Part shown: piece after piece, positions 11,459-22,938 of the stretch | Layout of the letters: every line of letters starts with the position of its first letter | Numbering within the stretch: position 1 is the first letter of the stretch | NCBI GenBank assembly: GCA_016800925.1 | Contig: JABCPU010000117.1 | Span: 62,001 to 126,000 of the forward strand | Source of the DNA: Suillus spraguei | Lineage: Eukaryota > Basidiomycota > Agaricomycetes > Boletales > Suillaceae | Reading direction: 5' to 3' | Length of the DNA: 64,000 nt | Program-made: the position numbers and the translations under genes | The notes under the pieces: generated by a model | Database searches by the model: none | Seen by the model: only the letters and a program-made list of their open reading frames with translations | What the model was told of the DNA's origin: nothing

Positions 11459-14364
11459 ATGTTAGTTCTTACGCGTCCTCAACGAGACATTTTTGATCAA
11501 GTACAGCAGTTTGTATTGCAAAACCCCAGGAAACCCTCACAGCACCGTACTGCGGCCCTGACAATGCCTGATACGTTTCCCGCTCGGGAACGGAAGTTCA
11601 TCAGCACCCTGGCGGAGGAGTTGCATCTGTCGGTTACATGGAATAAGTACGATGAAGAGGATCAAAATCTTGTCACATGGCGGCTCCCAGGATTTTTGGA
11701 CGAACCCTTGGCAGAAACTGATCCAGAGCAGGCTAACGGAGACAGTAATAGTGAGAGCGAGTAGGAAGATGTGATGTGGAGGAAGATGATGAAGAAGGTA
11801 GGGCTGCAGTAGATCGAGTGTCAAAGAAATTCGACAAGGCCCCTGTGGTGGATGATGATGAAGAAGGTGGGGGTTTTGACGCACGACATGAACAATCCAT
11901 CAACGACAAAATGTCCGAATGGAAGAGAGGATATTACAAGGTGCGTCCCCGCCTTGTATACCGTTCGTCAGACCAACCGGTTGCACGACAGGAGAAACTT
12001 GGAATCTCCTATGATGACCCTAAAGAGATGGACGACTTGATATACCGCTACGCAGAGGGTCTACAATGGGTTATGCATCACTATTACAGTGGGATCGCCT
12101 CCTGGGGCTGGTTTTACAATTACCATCACGCCCCGCGGATATCTGGTACTTTTTACATTCCCTGTCCTCATTGTGCTATGTTCACATTTTCTTCAAGATT
12201 TACGCGACCTTGGTGACAAGTCGTTCATGTTCGAGCTGTGTAAACCTTTCCGTCCTTTCGAACAACTGATGGCCGTCCTCCCGTCTGCAAGCATGGAACA
12301 TGTTCCGATAGCATATCAAGTATGTTCAGTGGCCTGTGTCATGCATTAGACTAATCAACCATAGGACCTAATGTACGATCCAAATTCACCGATATTGGAC
12401 TTTTACCCTCTTGAATTTGAGCAAGACTTGAATGGAAAGAAGCAAGAATGGGAAGCAATCGTTAAGATTCCCTTTATTGATGAGCAGCGGCTGTTACGAG
12501 CAATGAAATGTGAGTAGCAAATTCCGCTTTTTGGTTGTAGTTCGTCATCGTCCCATGTGTGCAGCTCGAGAACATAGGTTGACCCCAGAGGAACGCCGCC
12601 GCAATGGGTTTGGAACCAGTACCAAATTTATCTTCAGTCCTGGAGAGTCCACAGTCTATCCTTCATCGTTACCGGATTTCTTCCCTCCTATATATCGTTG
12701 CACATGTAAGATGGAATCCTTCGACCTTCCAACTCTTGATGGACTCCATCTCGTCCCTGGACTATGCGAAGGTGTATGCCTCGGTGCAAAAGCTCCCGCT
12801 GGATTCCCTTTGTGGGTACATTACCCCACACAGCACAACTAGGCTTTCACGGTGTCAATGTACACAGTTCGTTCCGAAAGCCGCAACAAGTCAATGGCAG
12901 TTCACATACAAAATCCTCACGAAAACCGCAAGGTAGAGGATATCGCCCAGGAAATGGTTGGCAAACGCACTTTCATCGGTTGGCCTTTCTTGCAAGAAGG
13001 GCTGGTCACGGCCGTGTCCGATTCATTGTTCAAGTACGAGAAGTTGGTACTCGTGCCTGGTACTCTGGCGAAGGTTGTTTCCAATCCGCATTCCCACCAG
13101 AGCTTGAGCCATTGGAAGGGAAAAGCTGAACGGATTGAGACGCTATATTCGAAGAGATGTGGAGTGATTACTGGTGCACGTCCGTCCGCTAAAAGGTGCG
13201 TGCTGGTACTTTATGGACGTCCGCTCTTTACACATTCGTGCAGGTTTGAAACGCTTAGAATCAGGCGCATTGGTTAAAGACTACGAAGGACCCGAAAAAG
13301 AACTCGAACAAGCCGTCCAGATGGTCATTTCAGAAGTTGCATCCGAAGATCCCAGGTTCATCGAGAAGGATGCTCCACCTCTGTCGGAGGAATTTCCTGA
13401 CGGAACGAACATTTTCTTCCTTGGCGAACACGCGTATGGTGTGGCTGCCCAGGTGTCTTCAACTACTGACAGCGCTTTGTCTGTTGTTCTGGCAGTATGT
13501 CACAATGCCCTACCACAATTTATCTTTCTAAATGATCTCGTAGTTCTTCCTTTCAGATAAAACGGAGAATAACAAGTTCAAGATTATTGTTGATACTCGT
13601 ATTTCACAGCACTACTTGCCATCGTTCAAAGCAGCTTCCACAATCGGAATGTCACCCAGAGCGCTCTCCAAAATCACGTCAAGCTTCATGGTTCCCTCCG
13701 ATCATCAAAAGAACAATCTCGGACTGAGCATCAAGTTCGAGGCCAAGGGCTTGAAAGTTATTGACTACTCACGGAAGGCAGTTGACCTCATTCGTGAATA
13801 TAAGATTGGTCCTGTCTGGACCAAGGGGGCGACAAGCTGTTGGATTTGCCCGACAATTCCTTGATCTCATCTCTAGGATGATAGATATGGCTCGCGCTAC
13901 GGACATCTTTGACTTTCACGCTGATGCTGGGGTCAAGGAAGTAAAGTCGTGGTTCAAATCGAAGGGGGTCCGAGATCTTGAGCCAGTTTCCCTATTCTCG
14001 GACAGCCTAGCGAAGGTATGGAATCGTCGTTTATCCCGAGTCACGTTTCATTCAAAACTGTCTTGAGAGCACTGTCAAAGAAATTGAACAGGTTGCCGAT
14101 GACATCAATAAGAACAGGTCCAAAGCTGGAATCAAGAAAGCCATTGTGAAGAATATCCCTCGTCACGCAGTTCTAAAACCATCGCACGCTATCTATCAAC
14201 TCCAGAACCAGCGCTTTGCCTTGGGAGACAGGGTAACTATGGTTCAAGATTCAGGTGGAGTTCCGTTGTCTGCAAAGGGTGTTGTCGTTGGGTTGAATAC
14301 AAAGTCGATGGATGTCGTGTGGGATGTGCCATTTATGTCTGGTACAACGCTTGGGGACAAGTAG
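11459..14364 (+). pseudogene. XRN1: 5'-3' exoribonuclease XRN1 pseudogene (central part)
   Basis: A long series of plus-strand exons reads as the middle and C-terminal core of cytoplasmic XRN1, the mRNA decay exonuclease. Segments include YRYAEGLQWVMHHYYSGIAS, WGWFYNYHHAPRISG, DLMYDPNSPILDFYPLEFEQ, REHRLTPEERRRNGFGTSTK, VGKRTFIGWPFLQEGL, KITSSFMVPSDHQKNNLGLS and QDSGGVPLSAKGVVVGLNTK. The N-terminal catalytic acidic residues and the extreme C-terminus are absent. Frame breaks occur near 11763, 12800, 12865, 13180 and 13800. Small deletions include loss of the residues after GVITG and loss of about eight residues after DYSRK. Several ~50-bp introns keep good splice sites. The homology stops right beside an inverted-repeat arm, which suggests capture of a gene piece. 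Confidence 0.85.
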
Positions 14365-14372
14365 GTGGAACG

Positions 14373-14416
14373 CTATGGTGTACGGTCTTTCGTCCGCGCC
14401 TCTGTAGTCGTCCTAG
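14373..14416 (-). repeat. right arm of 44-bp inverted repeat flanking the XRN1 fragment
   Basis: Reverse complement of 11288-11331 with two mismatches. It begins nine bases after the last XRN1-like codon. Confidence 0.8.
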
Positions 14417-14575
14417 TTTCTCATGAAACCACTAGGGAAGCCCTCAGGGTCAATTGTAAGACCTGTTGTCATCTTGATAGACGCGGTGGACCGTGTTGCA
14501 TGAGAAGGTAGAGAACTGACTGACAAGAAGTGATTACTGTACATGTGACCAGACCAAAACGATAATCAAATAGTA

Positions 14576-15226
14576 TTATTCACGAGCATCAGCATCTAGT
14601 AAAGATGAGGCCCTGGAAGAATTTTTAGCCCAAAGTGTGATTGCATCTGTAGACCAGATGCCTTCATGATCATCTAACTTAGTCTTGGGTCGTTTCGAGA
14701 GATGTAAGAGTGCTTGGCGAGTGAGAGAACCTCCGAGTCCATTTGTGCGGGGCGACAGTGTGCGTTTGAGATTCCCTAGTAAATGTGCATTGTTACAGAA
14801 CTGGGTTGTTGGGAGAGTTCAGTGCGTACGTGTTTTGGATCTCGTGGTACGTGTGGGTATTGGACCTGAGTCGGCCTGTTCCCTCTTTCTCTTACCAACC
14901 CTTTCTGCCTTGTCCCCCTGCCTCCAAGCCTCAGCAGCACTCCTGGCGCCCTGAAAAAAATTCCAAGTATCACACAACAGCATAAGTCGCTGTTGAAATT
15001 CTCGAGACTCGTCCGTCGGTTGTGGGTAGCGTTCCAGAACAAGCCGACCAATTTGATCTCGGTCGCACTTTGGCCCTGCGTTCATGACAACAAACGGAGG
15101 CGTGATATGAGATAGAAGGGGCGGAAGATCAGAGTAAGGATATGGATAAGTTATTGCTGATTGCTCTTGCTCTTGCCTCGTAAGCGTTGTTGCGGGGTAG
15201 TTGGCCACCATGGTATATTGCCTCAA
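14576..15226 (-). CDS. unrecognised two-exon protein
   Basis: A minus-strand frame from 15226 encodes a hydrophilic protein. It contains ITYPYPYSDLPPLLSHITPP, MNAGPKCDRDQIGRLVLERY and FQQRLMLLCDTWNFFQ, then a basic stretch VGKRKREQADSG. A likely intron starting near 14830 joins it to LGNLKRTLSPRTNG...KRPKTKLDDHEGIWSTDAI and a stop at 14576-14578. The layout resembles uncharacterised basidiomycete proteins with basic C-termini, possibly nuclear. No catalytic motif is visible. It may be as decayed as its neighbours, but no break is obvious. Confidence 0.4.
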
Positions 15227-15287
15227 CCTTCGGAATTTTCACTGCATGAAAGTGAGTATTTCAGTGGTTGGCAATACTATGAGAAAC

Positions 15288-17124
15288 CTACCTTTTGTTG
15301 AAAAGATAGAGGGGCCTCACCAGATGACACCAAAACGACGCAGCTCTTCCCGCGTACTCGTGCGAACCTCCATGAGTAGCCTCCACGGAGGTCTCTATTG
15401 AGGTTATAGCAGCAAGACCAATCGCGGATCCAAATTGAAGCGCGCCGTTAAACATAGCACCAACTGTACTGGACATGGATGAAGGTGCAGCTTGGAAAAT
15501 AGCGATACTATGAAGCAAGTAAACCGTGCTCGGAAGACTGCTATTATTTGAAACTTACTTCGTATGTGAGAAAGCAACCATGACTCCGGCGCTGCCAAGT
15601 ACAAATGCTGGGAATACAAATGGCTAATAGTTTTCGGGCTTTCCCCCACCGAGCGCCAGCAGTAAGGTGGCGACCATGCACAATGATAGACCAGTAAGGA
15701 TAATCCACTTCGGACTGTAGATACGAGAGAGTGATCCAGTGCAGCTCGCAGCAAAGGCTACGATACCGAGTGGCAACCTAGAGAACAAAGAATCTTGATG
15801 GTTGGCGATATGAAGTGACAGCGAATACCTTACATGTGAACGGCTGTCGACATCACTGACCAATGAAACACGGTTTGCCACATGATACTAATAATAAATA
15901 AACATAACCCCACTCCACCAAAAGGATGGCAAAAGTGCAGTGGCCAACAGAACAGAGAAGTTGTTGTAGAACCATTTCCGTGGTGGTCTGGTACAAGATC
16001 AGCCGGTGATTGATGCTAAGATTTCCGTTGACATACATGGCAGCTCGGTCCGCAGGCAAAAGTGTTTCCCAGTAGAAAAACCCAGCTATCATTATAATTG
16101 AAATGATCAGGAGAATCAATACAACCGGGGATTTCCAACCATCAGTGGAACCGGATGTCACGGCGAAAATCAACAAGATGAAGGAAACTATCAAAGTTCG
16201 TAAGCGACACAAAGAAAAGTATGCTGAAAGATTTATACCAGTCAAGACGCCTACGCCGACCAAATCAAGGGACTTCCATTTTGCCCCTTTAGGCTTACGA
16301 CTGCCTGCAGTCTCTCCGATTTGTGACGGTATCATGAAAATACAAATCAGCCGCGCATGCCACAAACCAGAAGACCCAATGGTAAGACACCCGTTGAACG
16401 AACATTGCACCGACCACAAGACCGCCCACTATGTAAAGGAACTATGAGGGTTGTCTTACGATATGCGGGATGCTCACTGTTGGCCACCGCACCACAGCCT
16501 GCAAAGAACCCTACTGCCCGAGCCTGTTCGAGTGGATCTGGAAATACCTTGACCAATAGTTTCAGAGAAGAGGGAATCGTCATCGCAGAAGCTAAGAAGT
16601 AACCTACATCAGTCAGAGCCAACACACCAGCGAGAATGATCACCTATTCCAGTGATTGCTCTCAGAACAAGGATAGGAACTGTGGTGTAAACGAATCCTG
16701 CGCACAACGAGAGGATACCAAGAGTGGACACTCCTCCAATGAATACAGTTTCTATGAACCATTAGATTAGCATGTACGTCAGGTATGCTAGGCAGCACAG
16801 TACTAACTTGGGTTGTATACGTCACTGAGACGGCCACTCTAAAACTATGCATTGAAGTGCAAATCAGGACTTTACGGGATGGACACGCACGATAAGTAGG
16901 AATGATGAAAAAGTTAATCGGAACCCACTAAACACCCAAGTGGATTGAATTTCAGTCATACCCATGGATGCCTCAAGTGCAGGAATCGCAGATAAGAGAG
17001 CCGACATACTCAAGGTATCTATAAATTGAGTAAGACAGAACATGACTAACAAAATGAGTTTGCGGGCAAGAGAAAGCCTTTGGGGTTCATGAATATTCGT
17101 GGAGAGGGGCAGAAGTGATGACAT
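15288..17124 (-). pseudogene. MFS transporter of the DHA2 drug-efflux type, frameshifted
   Basis: Translation from the ATG at 17124 begins MSSLLPLSTNIHEPQRLSLA. Hydrophobic segments typical of the 14-helix major facilitator proteins follow: LVMFCLTQFIDTLSMSALLS, STWVFSGFRLTFSSFLLI, LALTDVGYFLASAMTIPSSL, VGFFAGCGAVAN, LDLVGVGVLTGINLSAYF and, near the end, MFNGALQFGSAIGLAAITSI. Such plasma-membrane pumps export drugs or metabolites by proton antiport. At least one frame change occurs around 16340, and the C-terminal end near 15300 is out of pattern. Several introns keep normal ends. It is probably non-functional, though less damaged than its neighbours. Confidence 0.65.
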
Positions 17125-17569
17125 TGTCCTGAAAAAATGCAGACAACATTGAAACGTTGCAGACTATGTCGCAGTATTATAGTGAGATAGGTCAGGGACG
17201 TACTAGCTCGCGAATGGCAATCGAGCCAGACCCTGAGACATGCTGCGAAGCTCTCAACCATCGGAGGCGAATGGCTGGATGCTTATTTACTACTCGAGCC
17301 AGAATTCTGCGGGCTGAGGGCTTGAAGTACGGCGCGAAGCTCAGAACGTGGGCCTCGCGATTGTCAAAAGAAGCAGAATTCTTCTGGAAAGATTCCAGAG
17401 TCTGAACCCTGCTTACGGGAGCCTTCCAGAGGCCTATATATAAATATATGATTCAATGAAATCATCGAACGCTTGTATGATGGCCTGGTACCGTGACGAG
17501 CTGCAAAAGGTTTGTGTAATACGAAAGTTTGAAAACGATTTATGAGAGGCATACCAGAGTTCAACTTGA

Positions 17570-18217
17570 TCATTCGATGGGTCTTTGCAGCGAGTCCGAG
17601 GCAGGATGTACCATTACGATGCCTGCGTACTTGTATTCTTGAGCCGTGGCTTCGCCTTCAGCTCGGACAGGATATGTGATTCTAGCCGAAACCCGAGAGG
17701 AACTTTGGATCAAGTCGTGGAGTCGGACTACGTGACAAAATTGACAAACAGCCGAATACTTGGTGAGAACCAACACGTATATTGCAGGTCCTCCTCAGTG
17801 AAAAGCGGCAAGAAAGGAATCACGGCGCGAATTAAGGCCTGATATATGTCCATCGCGGCCACTGCTGACAATTCTATATGGAGAAACCTTGTCGTAAAGG
17901 TCTGGTGGGCAATCTGTCCAGTACAAGATAACAAATAGAGCAGAAAGCGATACATCTACACACCTCGAAGAGCAAAACGATCTGGTGTTAGGGGTCAAAA
18001 GTAGTTATTGAGTCTTGCTTCTGTCAAGCCGATCGAGAATTCTAACACTTACATTACGTAGAGCGTCAGGATAGTACGCTTTCTCAGAACCCAACCAGTT
18101 CTTCAGCTTATTGGCAGTGTTTATATACTCGTTGACGTCTTTTGATGCGAGCCTGGTTGCAAAGACCGGGAAAATCTTCGCGTTGTCGGCGACGGCAGTC
18201 TGTGGACGAGAACTCAT
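17570..18217 (-). pseudogene. unidentified broken gene
   Basis: A first exon from 18217 reads MSSRPQTAVADNAKIFPVFA and continues ATRLASKDVNEYINTANKLK, with strongly protein-like composition. Plausible downstream exons at about 17728-17890 (ELSAVAAMDIYQALIRAVIP, FLPLFTEEDLQYT) and 17570-17700 follow in other frames. I do not recognise the protein. Frame disagreement between the parts and the state of the neighbours suggest it is degraded. Confidence 0.35.
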
Positions 18218-18483
18218 GAAGTCCTTGGATGCTGATGAAGCCGCAGAAAGCTGTTGGACTACACGGAATTAACTATCTGTAAAATATTTAAAGGCTTAGA
18301 CGCCCCATCAACCTTGCGGTCGTTATAGTTGTCATATCAAGTTGTGGCTCGCAGGTACAACTTGTACAGCTGCAACAAAGGCAAACAGTTTCATTGTCGG
18401 CATACTTTCTACTTTATGTAATTACGTATACTGAACATATATTCTATGTATCGTTTTCCTTGTTCACGCTGCGTCGTCAACAA

Positions 18484-20355
18484 TCATAGCCACTCCACAG
18501 TCTAAAAAATGAAATCAACCTTAACTCGGATGAGACAAAATGACAGGACTTACAACAGGGGGCTTCGAAGATATATCATAAGTGACACGATTGATCCCAC
18601 TTACTTCGTTAGACGATATCCGACGCAAGACTTCGGGAGGGAACGCATACCTTGAAAATCAAGTTAGCATCGAACAGGACTAAAAAGTAAGACAAAACAT
18701 ACCAATCGGCAGTCATGAAGTCTTCCGACGTCACCGCCCTCAGAGCAATTACCTGTGTGATATGTTAAGGCAGTAAAAGAGTGTGTGTCGTCCTCCAAAC
18801 CTGCTCGTATGTGCGCTTGTCACCCATCACGCCTACAGCTTTCACCGGAAGCAAGATGGCCATGGCCTGGCTAATTTGATTGTAGAGGTTCGCCCTGCGG
18901 ATCTCCTCGATATAAATATGATCCGCTTGTTGCAGGATCTTCACTTGTTCGCGTGTGACGGGACCCAAGATTCGAATGGCCAGACCAGGACCTGGGAAAG
19001 GATGACGTTGACCCAGAGGTGCTGGTATCGACAGAAGTCTCCCAAGTGCACGGACTTCATCTACGTAGAACGGTCAGTGTAATCAATAATATGGGATTCC
19101 ACCATTCGAACCTTTGAAGAGCTCGCGTAGGGGTTCAATTAACTTCAACTTCATGTCCTTGAGAAGCCCACCGACATTGTGATGTGTCTTTATGGTTGCA
19201 CTAGGGCCCTTAAAGCTGATGCTCTCGATGACATCTGGGTATAGCGTTCCTTGCAACAGCCATTCAATCTTCCCCTTTGCCTCCGCTCCATTATCTTCCT
19301 TCTCGGGAGCTTCCTCGATCTTCGACGCTTCTGTCTCCAAAAAAACGTTGATGAACGTGTTCCCAATAATCTTACGTTTTTGCTCCGGATCTTCGACACC
19401 ATGAAGTCGGGAGAGGAAGAGCTCAGAGGCATCCACCACGGTCAGGTTGACGCCAAGATCTTTATCCAGCATGTCGTTGACTTGTTGTGCTTCGTTCAGA
19501 CGAAGCACGCCGTTGTCCACCATGATTGCATGGAATCTGGTATGCGAGTAAGATACAAGTCACGAAAAGAACGTAGGGGCGCACCTGTCGCCGATTGCTT
19601 CGTGCATTAACTTGGCTGCAACAGTGCTGTCGACGCCTCCGCTGACTGCGCCGATCACACGTCCTTTCGGGCCACATATCTCTCGGATGCGAACGATTTC
19701 CTTGCCAATAAATTCCTCCTGAAATCACTGTGAACATGACAATAAAAGTAGCACCATGATTACTTCACCATTGTCCAGTTTGGTCGGCATTGGCATATAT
19801 TCAACACAAATCGACCAATGAGCTGCCTTCCCTGCGGTGAATGTGTCACCTCTGGATGGAACTGAATGCCATAAATCGACTTGGAGTTATGTGCGATGGC
19901 GGCATAGGGAGCGGTGTTCGTCCGTCAGATGACATGGAAGTCAGGAGGCATAACAGACAGTTGATCTCCGTGTGACATCCAGACCTTATCGCAAGTCAAC
20001 TCGGCTTATGACAGACGAAACGAAAAACACGCACTTGCATCTCATCGCCGAGTCTTCGAACAGGGCATCGACGGAATTTCCAGATCCACTGGACCTGCTA
20101 ATCTGAACCTCTGCAAGCCCGTATTAGCGATGATCGCATTTTGCTACCTGTCCCTTATAATTACAGCAGAGCTCCTGGATCCTGCGTGAGTTAGTGTCCA
20201 CCATGATGTTCAAGAAAACCAGACCTGGAGGCCATAACGTATACCAAGGATAGGAACACCCAGAGTGTAGATACCAGGGTCCGCGTGAGGTGCATCGTCG
20301 TCGTACACAGAGTATGGAGATCCGGAAAGGATGATCCCTGGAATTTTGCGTCAGA
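18484..20355 (-). pseudogene. GUA1: GMP synthase (glutamine-hydrolysing) pseudogene
   Basis: Minus-strand exons match GMP synthase, the last step of de novo GMP synthesis. The amidotransferase part has [33 protein letters not shown] and [12 protein letters not shown]. The synthetase part has [20 protein letters not shown] (ATP-pyrophosphatase loop), [43 protein letters not shown] and [20 protein letters not shown], ending TVEWL at 18484. The nucleophile Cys of the GICYGLQ motif is replaced by Arg (codon complement of 20237-20239). An in-frame TGA interrupts the amidotransferase domain (complement of 19925-19927). A frameshift follows the GYGLQ-type motif, and the first ~60 residues are replaced by a minisatellite. 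Confidence 0.85.
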
Positions 20356-20365
20356 AACGCGTTTC

Positions 20366-20670
20366 CATTGAGAGCAGGGACGGTTTCCTTTTGAGAGCAG
20401 GGACGACTGCAGGTCGTGGGAGGCGACACGCAGCAGTGACGCAGTGACGGTGCTGTAAAGAGAAACCAAAAGACAGCAGTGACGCTGGGTGTGGGAACGG
20501 AAAAGAATCAGTGACGGAGGCTGTGAGACGAAAAGAACCAGTGACGCAGGGACGGTGCTGTAAAGAGAGCGTAACATCGGAGGGAAAATCCGAGTGATGG
20601 GGAAAAAAGAAGCAGTGACAGTACCATAAGAGGCAGGAGCAGGGACGGTGACGAGTACGGGGGCGTAGTC
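20366..20670. repeat. degenerate purine-rich minisatellite
   Basis: Short variable repeats built on CAGTGACG, GCAGGGACG and GGTGCTGTAAAGAGA recur across about 300 bp. For example, GACGGTGCTGTAAAGAGA occurs near 20447 and again near 20553. The tract directly abuts the truncated 5' end of the GMP synthase remnant. Confidence 0.65.
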
Positions 20671-20862
20671 GAGAAAACATATAGATAGTCAATAATTAAT
20701 CAACCGTTACTCAACATTAAGAAACCGTACTTTTTCGCGGGAGGTTAATATTTTCAAGGGCTACAAGATGAGATAAAGATGTTCTCATAAAATGTGGAAG
20801 GAATGGGACGAAACAAATGAAACTCGGCGAAGTGGCTTTATGGACCATTGAGCCGTTAGTAT

Positions 20863-20926
20863 ATAGTCACAAATACAACCATACATATTTATAAAGTGAC
20901 AAATACAACCATACATACTTATAAAG
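20863..20926. repeat. two tandem copies of a ~32-bp unit with TATAAAGT
   Basis: The unit ACAAATACAACCATACATA followed by YTTATAAAGT occurs twice in a row. The second TATAAAG lies about 100 bp before the ATG at 21015 and could serve as its TATA box. Confidence 0.6.
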
Positions 20927-20927
20927 T

Positions 20928-21003
20928 CCATCACTCGTCCATCACTCGTCTATCACATATCCATCACATCCATCACATCCATCACATCCATCACATCCAT
21001 CAA
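20928..21003. repeat. CATCACATC microsatellite
   Basis: Imperfect repeats of CCATCACTCGT are followed by about six copies of CCATCACAT, lying in the presumed 5' leader of the gene at 21015. Confidence 0.75.
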
Positions 21004-21014
21004 TTCTGCTTCAA

Positions 21015-21545
21015 ATGCCTCCAGTAACTAGAGCGCAGGCTGCGAAATCGTTAATAATAAAGAAACGTACAGCGCAAATGTTACGAGTCCAAAAATTGGT
21101 GAGTCTTCCTTTCTCCGACCTCCTGAACTTTCTTTTAAAAAAATATTCGACGAGAATGATCGCTTGAGGAAGGTTCATGGCGACGGGCCATTCCGTGGTA
21201 CGCGCAGCGGATGGCGTGCTCTTCCGCCACTTCGCAACGGCGATGCACGCCAACCAGAGGTTGATTATCTGCCTGAGCCTAACGTGGTAAGTGTTGTAAA
21301 CCGTTTTATAAGTCACGTATTAATGGACTACAAAGGATACGCGCGAAAACACCATCGATAATGAGGTCGAGTCCATTGATGGCATCAATGAACGACCTAT
21401 CACCGGCATCAAAGCGGACAATATAAAGCAAGAGATAGAGAGATCTATCAGCAAAGATCTTGGCGCAACTGTAAAGACAGAGGGACATGTAATAAAGCAA
21501 GAGATGGACGATTGTTTGCTTAACATTAAAACAGAGTTATATTAA
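21015..21545 (+). CDS. small three-exon protein with clustered SUMO-acceptor motifs
   Basis: I assign exons at 21015-21098, 21155-21286 and 21336-21545. All join in phase zero with GTGAGT/GTAAGT donors and AG acceptors, and the second intron has a TTAAT branch-like site. The 141-residue product starts MPPVTRAQAAKSLIIKKRTA, is basic at the N-terminus and acidic at the C-terminus. In the last ~45 residues it carries five matches to the psi-K-x-D/E sumoylation consensus: IKAD, IKQE, VKTE, IKQE and IKTE. No known domain is visible. It could be an intrinsically disordered nuclear protein. It lies directly upstream of the LINE and might alternatively be an element-associated ORF. Confidence 0.55.
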
Positions 21546-21656
21546 ATTCACATATATATGTCATAGCTGCTTATTCTTTTAGAACATGTTACGATGCCTC
21601 TTGTGTTCTTTATATTTCAGCTATGTGCAATTCCAACGAGATTTTTGGTGGCGCGC

Positions 21657-22560
21657 ATGACAAAAAAGGAAACCGTGTCCTGGACACCCGACAACCAGAA
21701 CGAACCCACCGTCCGTCTACGTATCCGGCAGCAGAACTTAAACACATCTTCGGCTGCTCAAGCCTCCCTTCTCAACAACCAATACGCTTTTAACTGGGAT
21801 ATTATCCTCATTCAAGAACCACACATCAACTTCCTCCGCAACACCACCGCCAACCACCACTGACACATCATCTACCCCACCCAACACTACACACACCCCC
21901 ACCAGCGAACCAGAGCCATCACACTTGTCAGTACTCGCCTCGACACCAACCTATGGAAGCAAACCCCCTTCCACTCGTCCGACGTCGTTCTTCTTCAACT
22001 TTCCGGTCCCTACGGCACCTGTTCCATTTTTAATATTTATAACGATTGCAACTCCCAATCGACACTCGAAGCTCTCGACACATTCATTGAAAACAACATC
22101 GTCTCCCTTTGCCCCACAGAGGACGACCACATGTTATGGATGGGAGACTTTAACCGTCATCACCCATTGTAGGAGGAAATGCGCAATCCCCATCTATTTA
22201 ATTATACTACTGTAAAACCGCTTATTGACCTCATCGCTGACTTCGGTATGATACAGTTACTACCACGCGACCTCCCAACACTGCAATTTTCCAGTACCGG
22301 TAATTGGACTCGCCCTGATAATGTCTTCGGGACCGAACAAATCCTCGACGCAGTCATCACCTGCCCAACGGCACCAGAACTAAGGAGACCGAAGACTGAT
22401 CATGTCCCTATCCACCTTGTACTAGAACTGATAACTCCCCGCGCCGACGTTGAGCCACGGCGAAACTGGAGAGAAGTAGAATGGGAAAATTTCGATGAGC
22501 ACCTCCAAAACCTCCTCTCTCCCCATCCCCCATACCACTGGCCACTAATGAAGAGTTCCA
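21657..22560 (+). pseudogene. LINE endonuclease domain, broken
   Basis: The frame contains RIRQQNLNTSSAAQ, IILIQEPHINFL (catalytic Glu), MLWMGDFNRHHPL (Asp and Asn) and RRPKTDHVPIHLVLE (Asp-His), the signature series of the exonuclease-endonuclease-phosphatase fold that nicks target DNA. A TGA at 21861-21863 and a TAG at 22170-22172 interrupt it, and the middle portion shifts frame. Confidence 0.75.
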
Positions 22561-22938
22561 GATAGCAGCACGCCGCCTGACTGAGTCCATCACCTCCACC
22601 ATTGACGCTCATATCCCATACTCGAAGCCTAGTCCCCATTCCAAGCGATGGTGGACACATGAGCTCACCGACCTACGAAAGAAAGTCAACCGCCTCAGTT
22701 GATTAGCCTATCAACTCCGCGCCCTGCCTCTTCACGAATGCCACGACGAACTGAAGACCCTCAAGAACCACTATGCATAATCTATCGCCTCAACGAAGCA
22801 GCAACATTGGACCGAATGGCTCGAAGACCTAGAAGGTAACAACATTTGGACCGAAGACCCGAGTCCCCACTCTCAAAGTTAACAGACCGGATGGCATCTC
22901 CATCGAAGCTACTACTAATTATGAGAAGAGTCTACTAA

